64,000 bases of DNA from Microbacterium sp. SORGH_AS_1204 (GCF_030818935.1 NZ_JAUTBD010000001.1:1550001-1614000), one strand, 5' to 3'; counted from the first letter of the stretch, positions 45,086-53,883 are shown. The notes: generated by a model from the letters alone, not told the origin. Made by a program: numbers and translations.

Positions 45086-45496
45086 TTGTCCGCCCGCACC
45101 AAGGCGCGCAAGCGCGCCCTCGACATCCTCTTCCAGGCCGACGTGCGCGGCGAGGAGCTCGCGATCATGCTGGCCACCGAGGCCAAGCGCGCGGCATCCG
45201 AGCCCGACCGCCAGGCGTCGTGGCTGTACGCCCGCGACATCGTCGACGGTGTCATCGATAACCGTGACGCGATCGACGAGCAGATCACCACGTTCGCCAA
45301 GGACTGGTCGCTGCAGCGCATGCCCGCCGTCGACCGTGCCCTGCTGCGCATCGGCACGTGGGAGATCCTCTACAACGACGAGGTCCCGACGGCCGTCGCC
45401 ATCGACGAGGCGGTGGAGCTCGCGAAGGAGTTCTCGACCGACGACTCCGGCTCGTTCGTGCACGGCGTGCTGGCGCGGATCGCTCGCTCGTCCTGA
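45086..45496 (+). CDS. nusB: Transcription antitermination factor NusB
   Basis: A 136-residue all-helical protein that with NusE binds boxA of rRNA leaders. [60 protein letters not shown] and DDSGSFVHGVLARIA are conserved. TTG at 45086, two bases after the efp stop, is the only start that keeps the conserved N-terminus. The efp-nusB pair is ancestral in actinobacteria. A hairpin follows the stop. Confidence 0.95.
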   Translation: MSARTKARKRALDILFQADVRGEELAIMLATEAKRAASEPDRQASWLYARDIVDGVIDNRDAIDEQITTFAKDWSLQRMPAVDRALLRIGTWEILYNDEVPTAVAIDEAVELAKEFSTDDSGSFVHGVLARIARSS

Positions 45497-45512
45497 GCGC
45501 TGCACCTTCGCT

Positions 45513-45550
45513 GCGACGCGGCCTCGGCTCTTGGCCGGCGGCCGCGTCGC
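45513..45550 (+). terminator. nusB terminator
   Basis: GCGACGCGGCC (45513-45523) pairs perfectly with GGCCGCGTCGC (45540-45550); the 16-nt loop holds a further GGC/GCC. It begins 17 nt after the nusB stop. Confidence 0.75.
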
Positions 45551-45644
45551 GGCGTTTGCGGGGACCGCGAGGTGCGGGGGCCGACGCGGAGACGGCGGCG
45601 CCGGGAGCTGCGGTTCCGGCCCGCAGCGACGCGCTGCCGGCACT

Positions 45645-45713
45645 CATAAACGCGATGCGCGGGCGCAAACGCGCCGCCCACGCGTTTCTGCGCGCCGATG
45701 CCGTTCATCGACG
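45645..45713. repeat. 72-bp palindromic repeat family, diverged copy C
   Basis: Starting TCATAAACGCGAT, this segment aligns without gaps to the two copies at 51984 and 52144. It shares the ATAAACGCGAT block, AAACG at the centre-left, the CGCGTTTCTGCGCGCCGAT block and a final CGTT-AT. It lies in the 283-bp gap between nusB and the helicase, which holds no other feature except the nusB hairpin. Confidence 0.65.
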
Positions 45714-45779
45714 AGGGGTTCCGCGGCCGGGCGATCGGGCGCCCGGCCGGATGTCGGAGGTCTGCGACAGGATGCTGTG

Positions 45780-48731
45780 GTGACTTCGTGGCGTGACCTC
45801 CTCCCCGCGGGCGCGCCGGTGGCGTTCGAGCCCCTCGCCCTCGGCATCGAGCTGCGCCAGCGCGAGGCATACGACCCGGCCCGGTGGGAGGCTCGCGCCG
45901 TGGCGCCCGTCACACCCCGCATGCTCGCCGCACGCAGCGACGACCTGCAGCTGGTCGCGCGTCCCCTCGTGCGAGGCGCGCGCGACGGCTGGATCCGAGC
46001 GGATGCCACGTGGGATGTCGTCCGTCGATCCTCCGGCCGCTTCGATCCGGCGCATGTGCGCTGGTTCGCCGAGCTGCACGCGCTTTCCCAGGCCCTGCGC
46101 ACCGCCGGGCCGTTCGCCGCCTCGGGTGACACCGTCGCCCTCGACACCGTGGACTCGCCCCTGCTGTGGCCGCATCTGGCCGCGGCGGCGGATCTCGGCA
46201 TCCCCATCGTGTCGATGCACGCGCAGCAGCACGTGCGCCTGGGCAGCGCGGCGGTCGCCCGGGTCGCCGTCGACGCGGTCGGCGGGGGATCACTGCGCGT
46301 CTCGGCCGACATCGAGATCGACGGGCACCGGGTGGATGCCGCCCGAGTGCGCGCCATCGGCACGTCGGGGCTGTTCGCGTTCGAGCTCGATCGAGATCCG
46401 GTGCCGCTCGTGCTCGCCGCCGTCGACCTGCCCGCGCCGCTGCCCGTGCTGCTGGGCGGCCGGGTCGTCGAGGTTCCGGCGGGCGAGGCGGCGGACTTCG
46501 TCGCGCAGGTCTACCCGCGGTTGGCGCGTCGTGTGCCGCTCTCGGTGGGTGCGGGCGTTCCGCCGCCGCCGCCGGCCCGACCGACCCTCACGGTCGAGGT
46601 GTCCTACCTCGACGGTGACGAAGTGCAGTACCGCCTCGATTGGGTGTACCCCGGGGGACACCGCGCCGCCTGGGACGACGACGGGGAGCACCCCGATCGC
46701 GACGACCGCGCCGAGGCGCAGATCGGCGAACGTTTCGAGATGGCGTGGCGTGCGGCATCCGATCTGCCGGTCGAGCCGCGGGCGCACCTGCGCGATGTGG
46801 ATGCCGTGGTGTTCAGCGCGCACGTGCTGCCCGCGATCGACGTGCTCGACGAGGTGCGGGTGCGCATGCGCGGCACCCGGCCGACGTTCCGCGAGCTGCG
46901 CGGTGACCCGTCGCTGCGCCTCACGACGGTGGAGTCGCCCGACCGCGATTGGCTCGACCTCGGCATCGCCGTGACGATCGACGGCCGACTCATCCCGTTC
47001 GGCGTCCTGTTCACGGCGCTGTCGCGCGGGCGCACGCGCATCAAGCTGTCCGACGGGGCGTGGTTCTCGCTCGCGCACCCGGCGCTGCAGCGGTTGCGCG
47101 AGCTGCTCGAGGAGGCAGCCGCGCTCGACGAGTGGGAGACAGGTCCGCGCGTGCCGCGCACGCATCTCGCGCTCTGGGCGGAGTTCGAAGACCTCGCCGA
47201 TCAGTCCGACGCGGCGGTGGAATGGCGCCGGCTCGCCAAGGCTCTGCGCGACGTCGCCGACGTGCCCGAGGTGGCGTCGCCGCCCGGTTTCCTCGCCGAC
47301 CTGCGTCCCTATCAGCGCGAGGGCCTGTCGTGGCTGGCGCTTCTGCACGCTCACCGGCTCGGCGGCATCCTGGCCGATGACATGGGGCTCGGTAAGACGC
47401 TGCAGCTGCTCGCGCTCATCGCGCACACACGGTCGCGGGGCGATGCGCGGCCGTGGCTCGTGGTCGCCCCCACATCGGTGCTGCCGACCTGGCGCGCAGA
47501 GGCCGCACGCTTCGCTCCCGACCTGAGGGTCGCCGTCGTCGACGCCACGTCCAAGCGGCGAGACAGCCCGATCGCCCAGATCGCCGAGGACGTCGATCTC
47601 ATCGTCGCGCCGTACGGGGTCGTGCGAACGGATGCCGACGAGTTCGCCGCGCCGCACTGGTGCGGCGTGGTGCTCGATGAGGCGCAGTTCGTGAAGAACC
47701 CCGCCACGCGCATCCACCGCGCCATCGCGGCGCTGCGCACCGACGCGGTCTTCGCCGCCACCGGCACGCCGATCGAGAACGGCCTCGACGACCTGTGGGC
47801 TTTGCTCGCGCTGACCGCGCCGGGGCTGTTCCCCTCGATACGGCAGTTCCGCGAGGACTACACCCGCGCGATCGAACGACTGCCCACCGACGCCCCCACC
47901 GCGCTGTCAGCCGCCGCGACCGGTGCGCACCGCGACAAGACGCTCGAGAAGCTGCGTCGTCGGGTGCGGCCGTTCCTGTTGCGCCGCACGAAAGACGTCG
48001 TGGCATCCGATCTCCCCGCGAAACAGGAGCAGGAGATCGCGGTACCCCTGCGCCCCGCGCACCAAGCGGTATACGACCGGGTGCTGCAGCGCGAGCGGCA
48101 GAAGGTGCTCGGCCTGCTCGACGATCTCGACCGGCAGCGCTTCATCGTGTTCCGCTCCCTCACGCTGCTGCGCATGCTGGCGCTCGCGCCCGGCCTCGTC
48201 GACGAGCGTGACGCGCACCTCGGCTCCGCCAAGCTCGACGTGCTGCTCGACCGGCTCGTCGAGGTCGCTGCCGAGGGGCACCGCGCGCTGGTGTTCAGCC
48301 AGTTCACCTCTTTCCTCGACATGGCGGCCGAACGACTGGATGCCGCGGGCCTGGCGTACGCGCACCTCGACGGCAGCACGGCGCGGCGTGGCGAGGTGAT
48401 CGCGGGGTTCCGCGAGGGTGACGCGCCCGTGTTCCTGATCAGCTTGAAGGCCGGAGGGTTCGGTCTGACTCTCACCGAGGCGGAGTACGTGTTCCTGCTC
48501 GACCCGTGGTGGAACCCCGCCGCCGAGGCCCAGGCCGTCGATCGCGCCCACCGGATCGGCCAGGACAAGAGCGTGTTCGTCTACCGGCTCATCGCCGCGG
48601 GCACGATCGAAGAGAAGGTGCTCGCGCTGCAGCGTCGCAAGGCGGCCCTGTTCGGTGCGGTGATCGACGACGACGACGCCTTCGCGGCTGCTCTCGATGC
48701 CGCCGACATCCGGGCGTTGCTGGGGCCGTGA
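45780..48731 (+). CDS. SNF2/SWI2-family DEAD-like helicase
   Basis: A 983-residue protein. Residues 1 to about 510 are a poorly conserved N-terminal region with WDLVRR-like and TVEVSYLDGDEVQYRLDW segments. The Snf2 motor begins at about 515: LRPYQREGLSWLALLHAHRL, GGILADDMGLGKTLQLLALI (Walker A), VVLDEAQFVKNPATRIHRAI (DEAQ box), FAATGTPIENGLDDLWALLA, RALVFSQFTSFLDMAAERL and VDRAHRIGQDKSVFVYRLIA. Similar to bacterial HepA/RapA-like and Rad54-like remodelers; substrate unknown. GTG at 45780 keeps TSWRDLLPAGAPVAFEPLAL; longer frames upstream are unlikely. Its stop lies in a 75-bp tandem duplication. Confidence 0.9.
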   Translation: MTSWRDLLPAGAPVAFEPLALGIELRQREAYDPARWEARAVAPVTPRMLAARSDDLQLVARPLVRGARDGWIRADATWDVVRRSSGRFDPAHVRWFAELHALSQALRTAGPFAASGDTVALDTVDSPLLWPHLAAAADLGIPIVSMHAQQHVRLGSAAVARVAVDAVGGGSLRVSADIEIDGHRVDAARVRAIGTSGLFAFELDRDPVPLVLAAVDLPAPLPVLLGGRVVEVPAGEAADFVAQVYPRLARRVPLSVGAGVPPPPPARPTLTVEVSYLDGDEVQYRLDWVYPGGHRAAWDDDGEHPDRDDRAEAQIGERFEMAWRAASDLPVEPRAHLRDVDAVVFSAHVLPAIDVLDEVRVRMRGTRPTFRELRGDPSLRLTTVESPDRDWLDLGIAVTIDGRLIPFGVLFTALSRGRTRIKLSDGAWFSLAHPALQRLRELLEEAAALDEWETGPRVPRTHLALWAEFEDLADQSDAAVEWRRLAKALRDVADVPEVASPPGFLADLRPYQREGLSWLALLHAHRLGGILADDMGLGKTLQLLALIAHTRSRGDARPWLVVAPTSVLPTWRAEAARFAPDLRVAVVDATSKRRDSPIAQIAEDVDLIVAPYGVVRTDADEFAAPHWCGVVLDEAQFVKNPATRIHRAIAALRTDAVFAATGTPIENGLDDLWALLALTAPGLFPSIRQFREDYTRAIERLPTDAPTALSAAATGAHRDKTLEKLRRRVRPFLLRRTKDVVASDLPAKQEQEIAVPLRPAHQAVYDRVLQRERQKVLGLLDDLDRQRFIVFRSLTLLRMLALAPGLVDERDAHLGSAKLDVLLDRLVEVAAEGHRALVFSQFTSFLDMAAERLDAAGLAYAHLDGSTARRGEVIAGFREGDAPVFLISLKAGGFGLTLTEAEYVFLLDPWWNPAAEAQAVDRAHRIGQDKSVFVYRLIAAGTIEEKVLALQRRKAALFGAVIDDDDAFAAALDAADIRALLGP

Positions 48732-48875
48732 CGTCGAGGGCCTCGCGCGGTCAGAACAGGCCGTCGAGCACCGCCCCCGCGGGATCCAGAGCGTGGTCGG
48801 CCGTGACGTCGAGGGCCTCGCGCGGTCAGAACAGGCCGTCGAGCACCGCCCCCGCGGCATCCAGAGCATGGTCCG
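48726..48875. repeat. 75-bp tandem duplication spanning the 3' ends of two convergent genes
   Basis: Units 48726-48800 and 48801-48875 differ at three of 75 positions. Unit 1 contains the helicase stop (48729-48731). Unit 2 contains the stop of the minus-strand gene (48826-48828), and each unit has the equivalent of both stops. Without the duplication the two genes would end about 20 bp apart. Confidence 0.95.
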
Positions 48876-49821
48876 TCGCGAACACGATGTTGACCACGCC
48901 CTTCACCGTCGCCTCGATATCCATCACCTGAAGGAACCCGTCGCCGACCTCGGCCAGCGTGTGCGGAGACGTCTGGCCCAGCTCGTCGTAGCCGATCTTC
49001 AGGGTGGTGAGCCACTCCGGGGTCAGGCCGAACATGACCGCGTACGGAAGCAGGCGCTCGTTCACCGCGAACCGTTCCACGGCGTCACCCGCCTGCTGGC
49101 GTGATCCCGCGGGCGACTGCAAGACCCGCAGTCGATCGGCCTCGGCGAGCGTCAGGTACTGACGGATGCCGTCAAGGTGCTCTCGCCGGGGCGTCGCCGC
49201 GGGTGTGAAGCGACGCGCGAGACCCCGCGGAACGACGGCGAGCGCGACGAGCGCCAGGGCCAGCGCTGCGACACCGACCCCGAAGGCGGCGGGTGCGGGT
49301 GCCGTCGACAGGAAGAACCCGACCCCGAGGACGAGGAGCGCGCTGCTCCATCGGATCACCGACCGACCGGGATGCCATCCCCTCAGGAGGCCCTCGCGCT
49401 GGAGGCGGCGTCCGCGCTGGGCGACGAACGCACGGACGCCTCGCGCGATCCGGCGTCGGTCGCGAGACAACCGGCGGGAGTACCCGCTGGGTGTCTCCGG
49501 GCCGCACACCACCTCGAGCAGACGACGTTCGTCGTCGGTCAGAGTCTCGGGGGCGATGACCTGCACCGCCATGCTCTTGCGTGAGACGCCGTTCTCGGTC
49601 AGCAGGTGGACGCGACCGCGCACGACGAGGTCGACGAGACCGGCCGCGACCGCGCGACGCTCCTGTCCCGCGAGGATGGCGTCGTCGACGACGGTGGCTC
49701 GCGGGCGCGGCGCGTACTCCACCACCAGCGAATGCGGCAGACGCAATGAGCGCACCCGTACGACGATCGCCGCGACCACGAGCGCGGTCGCCACCGCGAG
49801 GAGCACGAGCGCACCCGCCAT
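48826..49821 (-). CDS. DUF2207-like membrane protein
   Basis: A 331-residue protein with one N-terminal helix (MAGALVLLAVATALVVAAIV) and a helical hairpin near 185-225 (SALLVLGVGFFLSTAPAPAA). The cytoplasmic part resembles the C-terminal half of DUF2207/YciQ-like proteins: AAGLVDLVVRGRVHL, LTDDERRLLEVVCG, HLDGIRQYLTLAEADRLRVL and NERLLPYAVMFGLTPEW. The usual N-terminal extracellular domain is absent. ATG at 49821 is chosen because TACGAT on the minus strand (49828-49833) ends six bases before it, a leaderless layout. Function unknown. Confidence 0.75.
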   Translation of the reverse strand: MAGALVLLAVATALVVAAIVVRVRSLRLPHSLVVEYAPRPRATVVDDAILAGQERRAVAAGLVDLVVRGRVHLLTENGVSRKSMAVQVIAPETLTDDERRLLEVVCGPETPSGYSRRLSRDRRRIARGVRAFVAQRGRRLQREGLLRGWHPGRSVIRWSSALLVLGVGFFLSTAPAPAAFGVGVAALALALVALAVVPRGLARRFTPAATPRREHLDGIRQYLTLAEADRLRVLQSPAGSRQQAGDAVERFAVNERLLPYAVMFGLTPEWLTTLKIGYDELGQTSPHTLAEVGDGFLQVMDIEATVKGVVNIVFATDHALDAAGAVLDGLF

Positions 49822-49827
49822 CTCGTC

Positions 49828-49833
49828 ATCGTA
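49828..49833 (-). promoter_or_regulatory. -10 element TACGAT of a leaderless promoter
   Basis: On the minus strand TACGAT is followed by GACGAG and the ATG at 49821. The divergent MBL-Rieske gene has its own TAGACT at 49877. Confidence 0.55.
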
Positions 49834-49913
49834 CGATTCCCGCACCGCGCCCACCGCCCACCCAGGCACCCCCGCGTAGACTCGACAGGTTCCGTCCACG
49901 ACACAGGAGCGAC

Positions 49914-51497
49914 ATGAAAGTCACCGGCCTCGGCCACGCAGGCATGTTCATCGAGACGGCGGGCGGCAGCATCCTCTGCGACCCCGTCATCGGTCCGAGC
50001 TTCTTCGGCTCGTGGTTCCCGTTCCCCGACAACCGCGCCCTCGACTGGGAGCGCTTCGGCCAGGCGGACTTCCTCTACATCTCGCACCGCCACCGCGACC
50101 ACTTCGACCCGGCACTGCTCGAGCGCTACGTGTCGAAAGACATCCAGGTGCTCCTGCCCGAGTACCCCACCGACGACCTCGAGCAAGACCTGATCGCCCT
50201 CGGCTACACGAACCTCGTCCGCACCGAGGCCGGTGTACCGCTGCAGTTCGGCGACCTGAAACTCATGGTGACGCCGCTGCGCGCCCCCTCCGACGGCCCC
50301 ATCGGCGACTCGTCGCTCTCGGTCGACGACGGCACGGCATCCATCCTCAACCAGAACGACTCGCACCCCCTGGATCTGGAGAAGCTCTTCGACTTCGGCA
50401 AGCCCGACGCGTACTTCACCCAGGTCTCGGGCGCCATCTGGTGGCCCATGGTCTACGACCTGCCGCAGGATGCGAAGCAGAACTTCGCGCAGCTCAAGCG
50501 CGACGCGCAGAACAAGCGCGCGATGTACTACATCGAGAAAGTGGATGCCGAGCACGTCTTCCCCATGGCGGGCCCGCCGATGTTCCTGCGCGAGGCGCTG
50601 TTCCGCTACAACGGCACGGGCCTCGAGAACGACTCGATCTTCACCGATCAGCGCGAGTTCCTCGCCCACATGAAGCAGCAGCGCCCCGACCAGAAGGGCT
50701 ACCTGTTCCTGCCCGGCACGGAGGTCGAGGTGCAGGGGCCCGACGTCACCGTCACGCAGACGCTCTACACCGACGACGAGATCGAGCGCGTGTTCGGCGA
50801 CAAGTGGAACTACCTCGCCGAGCAGCGCGACAGCCGCCAGGGCGAGATCCAGGCCGAGGAGGCCTCGCGCGCCGAGATCCTGCCGCCGGCGGAGATGCTG
50901 GCGGCGATCAAGGAGTGGTGGGAGCCGCTTCTGCGTCGCGCCCGCACCATCCGCAACGGCGTCGGGGGAGCGGTGCGTTTCCGCATCGGCGAGCTCGACC
51001 TCGTCGTCGACTTCCCCAAGGCGAAGGTGCGCGAATACGCCGGCGAGGAGTGCATCTACTGGTACACGATTCCCGCCGACCTCGTGTCGACGAACATCCG
51101 CGACCACGAGATCGACTGGTCGAACTCGATCTTCCTGTCGATGCAGTTCGAGGTGGGCCGCTCGGGCAAGTTCAACGAGTTCCTCACCACGTTCCTCAAG
51201 TGCCTCTCGCGCGACCGCATCGAGTACGTCGAGAACTGGTACGCCGAGCAGTCGGATCAGACCGAGGACGCCGAGATCGACGGCTGGACCGTGCAGCGCC
51301 GCTGCCCGCACCTGCGCGCCGACCTGACGAAGACCGGCAAGATCGAGAACGGCGTGCTCACCTGCTCGCTGCACGACTGGAAGTGGGACCTCGCCTCGGG
51401 CCGCTGCCTGACGACCACCGGTCACCCGATCCGCTCGACGCCCAGCGGGGAGCGCGCCGCCGCCGAGCGTGCCACCGCCGAGGTCGCCGCGGGCTGA
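49914..51497 (+). CDS. Metallo-beta-lactamase-fold protein with C-terminal Rieske [2Fe-2S] domain
   Basis: A 527-residue protein. Residues 1-250 are an MBL-like domain of the UlaG/CMAH type: LGHAGMFIETAGGSILCDPV, FLYISHRHRDHFDPALLERY (HxHxDH) and EHVFPMAGPPMF. After a linker, residues about 435-500 form a Rieske domain with ligands in RRCPHLRADL (C-x-H) and LTCSLHDWKWDL (C-x-x-H). CMP-Neu5Ac hydroxylase-like proteins combine the same two domains in reverse order. An oxygenase or hydroxylase role is likely; substrate unknown. AGGAG precedes the ATG at 49914. Confidence 0.88.
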   Translation: MKVTGLGHAGMFIETAGGSILCDPVIGPSFFGSWFPFPDNRALDWERFGQADFLYISHRHRDHFDPALLERYVSKDIQVLLPEYPTDDLEQDLIALGYTNLVRTEAGVPLQFGDLKLMVTPLRAPSDGPIGDSSLSVDDGTASILNQNDSHPLDLEKLFDFGKPDAYFTQVSGAIWWPMVYDLPQDAKQNFAQLKRDAQNKRAMYYIEKVDAEHVFPMAGPPMFLREALFRYNGTGLENDSIFTDQREFLAHMKQQRPDQKGYLFLPGTEVEVQGPDVTVTQTLYTDDEIERVFGDKWNYLAEQRDSRQGEIQAEEASRAEILPPAEMLAAIKEWWEPLLRRARTIRNGVGGAVRFRIGELDLVVDFPKAKVREYAGEECIYWYTIPADLVSTNIRDHEIDWSNSIFLSMQFEVGRSGKFNEFLTTFLKCLSRDRIEYVENWYAEQSDQTEDAEIDGWTVQRRCPHLRADLTKTGKIENGVLTCSLHDWKWDLASGRCLTTTGHPIRSTPSGERAAAERATAEVAAG

Positions 51498-51760
51498 GCC
51501 CACGGCATCCGCTCGCCCGTCGTCCGCGCCGGTGACCGCCGGAGGACGAGGGACGAGCGGAGGACGGATGCCGCGTGGCGGCCCTCCCGTCGCCCCGAGC
51601 CCTCCGCTGGTCACCATCGCGCGCGCCCGCCCCGATGGAGAGGCCCCCGTCACGCCCGTTCGTCGCGCGCCGCACGGGCTGCGACGGTGCCCCCTCGCTC
51701 CCGAGGGAGCACCCATGTCGCACATCACACGTGAGGCGGCGTGGCCGCGATCGTCGCGGC

Positions 51761-51856
51761 GCTCATCGGACGCATCCCCGTCTTCTTCGGCGCCCCCGAG
51801 GTAGCGCCGCTCATTCGACTCATCCCCGTCTTCTTCGGCGCCCCCGAGCTCGCGCC
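51761..51856. repeat. 48-bp tandem repeat, two copies
   Basis: Units 51761-51808 and 51809-51856 share a run from CATCCCCGTCTTCTTCGGCG through CCCCCGAG; six positions differ. The 48-bp period keeps the frame: one forward frame reads LIGRIPVFFGAPEVAP then LIRLIPVFFGAPELAP. Confidence 0.9.
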
Positions 51857-51983
51857 GCTCGTCGGCTGGGAGGTTGCCGCCGGTGTGTTCCTGGCCCGTG
51901 GCCTGGCCCGTGGCCTGGCCCGCCGACCCCGAGAGGCCACGGCTCCCCGGCGAGCGACCGGCGCCGCACGGCCCGGCATCCAC

Positions 51984-52055
51984 GCATAAACGCGATTCAC
52001 GCGCATAAACGGGGGGAGATCGCGTTTCCGCGCGTCGATCGCGTTTATGCGCACA
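51984..52055. repeat. 72-bp palindromic repeat, copy A
   Basis: Begins GCATAAACGCGATT and ends CGCGTTTATGCGCACA. GCGCATAAACG (52001-52011) is the exact reverse complement of 52042-52052, and the entire unit is an imperfect palindrome around GGGGAGAT. Beyond its right end, CCCCGGATGCCACGACC and CGACGCCGTCAC are shared with copy B. Confidence 0.85.
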
Positions 52056-52143
52056 TCACAGGTGCCCCGGATGCCACGACCTCGACGCCGTCACACGATC
52101 GAGGCCAGAGCATCCCGACGAGCGCCCGTCGGCGCCGCACCAC

Positions 52144-52215
52144 GTATAAATACGATTGGCGCACATAAACGCGGGGAGATCGCGTTCATGCGCGCCGATC
52201 GCGTTTATGCGCACA
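52144..52215. repeat. 72-bp palindromic repeat, copy B
   Basis: Begins GTATAAATACGATT, aligns without gaps to copy A and ends with the identical CGCGTTTATGCGCACA. CGCGTTTATGCGC (52200-52212) pairs with 52161-52173 at 12 of 13 positions. The 160-bp offset from copy A includes shared right flanks. Confidence 0.85.
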
Positions 52216-52322
52216 CTGCGAGTCCCCCGGATGCCACGACCCCGACGCCGTCACGCACCTCGGCCCCGACGCACGCCACACACGCCGCGCCGCACCACCC
52301 GGCATCCGCCCGGCGCACCCGC

Positions 52323-52387
52323 TAAGATTGCTTTCGAACCACAGCAACCTTTAACCCCGTCCCGTGAGGCGGAGAAGGGAGCAGCGG
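52323..52387 (+). promoter_or_regulatory. Promoter and PyrR-type leader of the pyrimidine operon
   Basis: TAAGAT (52323-52328) is the likely -10. In the leader, CCC(55-57)-TCC(60-62) can pair with GGA(71-73)-GGG(77-79) of positions 523xx, closing the loop CGTGAGGC (52363-52370). This resembles the actinobacterial PyrR-binding hairpin, in which a GUGAGGC-like loop is recognised when UMP is high. The 3' arm contains the ribosome binding site (GGAGAAGGGAG, 52371-52381), so bound PyrR would block translation rather than cause termination. Confidence 0.7.
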
Positions 52388-52918
52388 ATGAGTACGCGCA
52401 CCGTCATGCACGATGCCGATATCGCCCGCGCTTTGACGCGCATCTCGCACGAGATCCTGGAGTCCAATAAGGGACCGGAGGGACTCGTCCTCCTCGGCAT
52501 CCCGACCCGCGGGGTCACTCTCGCCGAACGCATCGCCTCGATGATCGGCGAGTTCGGCGGCGCACAAGTCCCGGTCGGCGCGCTCGACGTGACGATGTAC
52601 CGCGACGACCTGCACCGCAACCCCACGCGGGCACCGCGCAAGACCGAGATCCCCGCCGGCGGCATCGACGGCAAGACCGTCGTGCTGGTCGACGACGTGT
52701 TGTTCTCGGGCCGCAGCATCCGCGCCGCGCTCGACGCCCTGCAAGACATCGGGCGTCCCGCCGCCGTGCGCCTCGCGACGCTGATCGACCGCGGCCACCG
52801 CCAGCTGCCGATCCGCCCCGACTTCGTGGGCAAGAACCTCCCCAGCGCCCGTGACGAGCGCGTGAACGTGCGCCTCGCCGAGACCGACGGCGTCGAAGAG
52901 GTGACGATCGAGTCATGA
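52388..52918 (+). CDS. pyrR: Bifunctional pyr operon regulator/uracil phosphoribosyltransferase PyrR
   Basis: A 176-residue PRTase-fold RNA-binding regulator. [54 protein letters not shown] and the PRPP loop [20 protein letters not shown] are diagnostic; [20 protein letters not shown] follows. It probably represses its own operon through the leader hairpin that covers the ribosome binding site. The ATG at 52388 fits that site. pyrB starts 4 nt before its end. Confidence 0.97.
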   Translation: MSTRTVMHDADIARALTRISHEILESNKGPEGLVLLGIPTRGVTLAERIASMIGEFGGAQVPVGALDVTMYRDDLHRNPTRAPRKTEIPAGGIDGKTVVLVDDVLFSGRSIRAALDALQDIGRPAAVRLATLIDRGHRQLPIRPDFVGKNLPSARDERVNVRLAETDGVEEVTIES

Positions 52919-53883
52919 GGCACCTTCTCGACACCCAGCACCTCTCGCGCGACGAGGCCCTGACGATCCTCGACGTCGCCGAAGACATGGCCGACACCCA
53001 GCGCCGCGAGGTCAAGAAGCTCCCGACGCTGCGCGGCAAGACCGTGGTCAACCTCTTCTTCGAGGACTCCACGCGCACGCGCATCTCGTTCGAGGCCGCA
53101 GCCAAGCGCCTGAGCGCCGACGTCATCAACTTCTCGGCGAAGGGCTCCAGCGTCAGCAAGGGCGAGTCGCTGCAGGACACGGCGCAGACGCTCCAGGCGA
53201 TGGGGGCGGATGCCGTCGTCATCCGCCACGGCGCGTCCGGAGCCCCGCGCACGCTCGCGACCTCCGGTTGGATCAGCGCGGGCGTCGTCAACGCCGGCGA
53301 CGGCACGCACGAGCACCCCACGCAGGCGCTGCTCGACGCGTTCACCATCCGCAAGCGCCTGTTCGGCGACCACAGCCGCGGCCGCGACCTCGACGGCATC
53401 CGGGTCACCATCGTCGGCGACGTGCTGCATTCCCGGGTCGCACGGTCGAACGTGTGGTTGCTGCGCACTCTCGGCGCCCACGTCACGCTGGTCGCCCCGC
53501 CGACACTCGTTCCGCAGGATGTCAGCGGCTGGCCGGTCGAGGTCGACTACGACCTCGATCACGCCATCTCCACAGGCCCCGATGCGCTCATGATGCTCCG
53601 CATCCAGCTCGAGCGCATGTCGGCGGCGTATTTCCCGACTGAACGGGAGTATTCGCGCCGTTACGGGCTCGACGCGCGACGTCTGGAGGCCCTGCCGACC
53701 GATAGCATTGTCTTGCACCCCGGTCCGATGAACCGAGGTCTGGAGATTTCCGCCGAAGCCGCCGATTCGCCTCGTTCGACGGTGCTCGAACAGGTCACGA
53801 ACGGCGTCTCCGTGCGGATGGCCGTGCTCTACCTGCTGCTCGCGGGCGAGCGCCCCGACACCGAGAAAGAGGACCTCCGATGA
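52915..53883 (+). CDS. pyrB: Aspartate carbamoyltransferase catalytic subunit
   Basis: A 322-residue ATCase: [19 protein letters not shown] binds carbamoyl phosphate, [18 protein letters not shown] the substrate loop, [20 protein letters not shown] and [10 protein letters not shown] the aspartate domain, [14 protein letters not shown] the C-terminal signature. No regulatory chain (pyrI) is present, as usual in actinobacteria. ATGA overlaps with pyrR and pyrC indicate tight coupling. Confidence 0.98.
   Translation: MRHLLDTQHLSRDEALTILDVAEDMADTQRREVKKLPTLRGKTVVNLFFEDSTRTRISFEAAAKRLSADVINFSAKGSSVSKGESLQDTAQTLQAMGADAVVIRHGASGAPRTLATSGWISAGVVNAGDGTHEHPTQALLDAFTIRKRLFGDHSRGRDLDGIRVTIVGDVLHSRVARSNVWLLRTLGAHVTLVAPPTLVPQDVSGWPVEVDYDLDHAISTGPDALMMLRIQLERMSAAYFPTEREYSRRYGLDARRLEALPTDSIVLHPGPMNRGLEISAEAADSPRSTVLEQVTNGVSVRMAVLYLLLAGERPDTEKEDLR

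Larger units (their letters stand above)
51498..52322. other. Repeat-rich intergenic region of about 0.8 kb before the pyrimidine operon
   Basis: No gene is convincing. It contains a 48-bp tandem repeat, a 12-bp tandem repeat (CCTGGCCCGTGG, 51890-51921) and two copies (each about 115 bp with their right flank) of a palindromic repeat. A GTG-started frame at 51741-51989 encodes a repeated LIxRIPVFFGAPE peptide and an ARGLARGLARR tail, but all frames are open here because of base composition. Confidence 0.6.

Noticed and set aside
51716..51989. Short repeat-peptide frames (MSHITREAAW..., LIGRIPVFFGAPE...)
   Set aside because: Kept only as a repeat observation: three frames are open over the same repeat and no start has strong support.
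51984..52215. CRISPR-like array
   Set aside because: Only two neighbouring units, palindromic and with similar flanks instead of unique spacers; no cas gene in the window.
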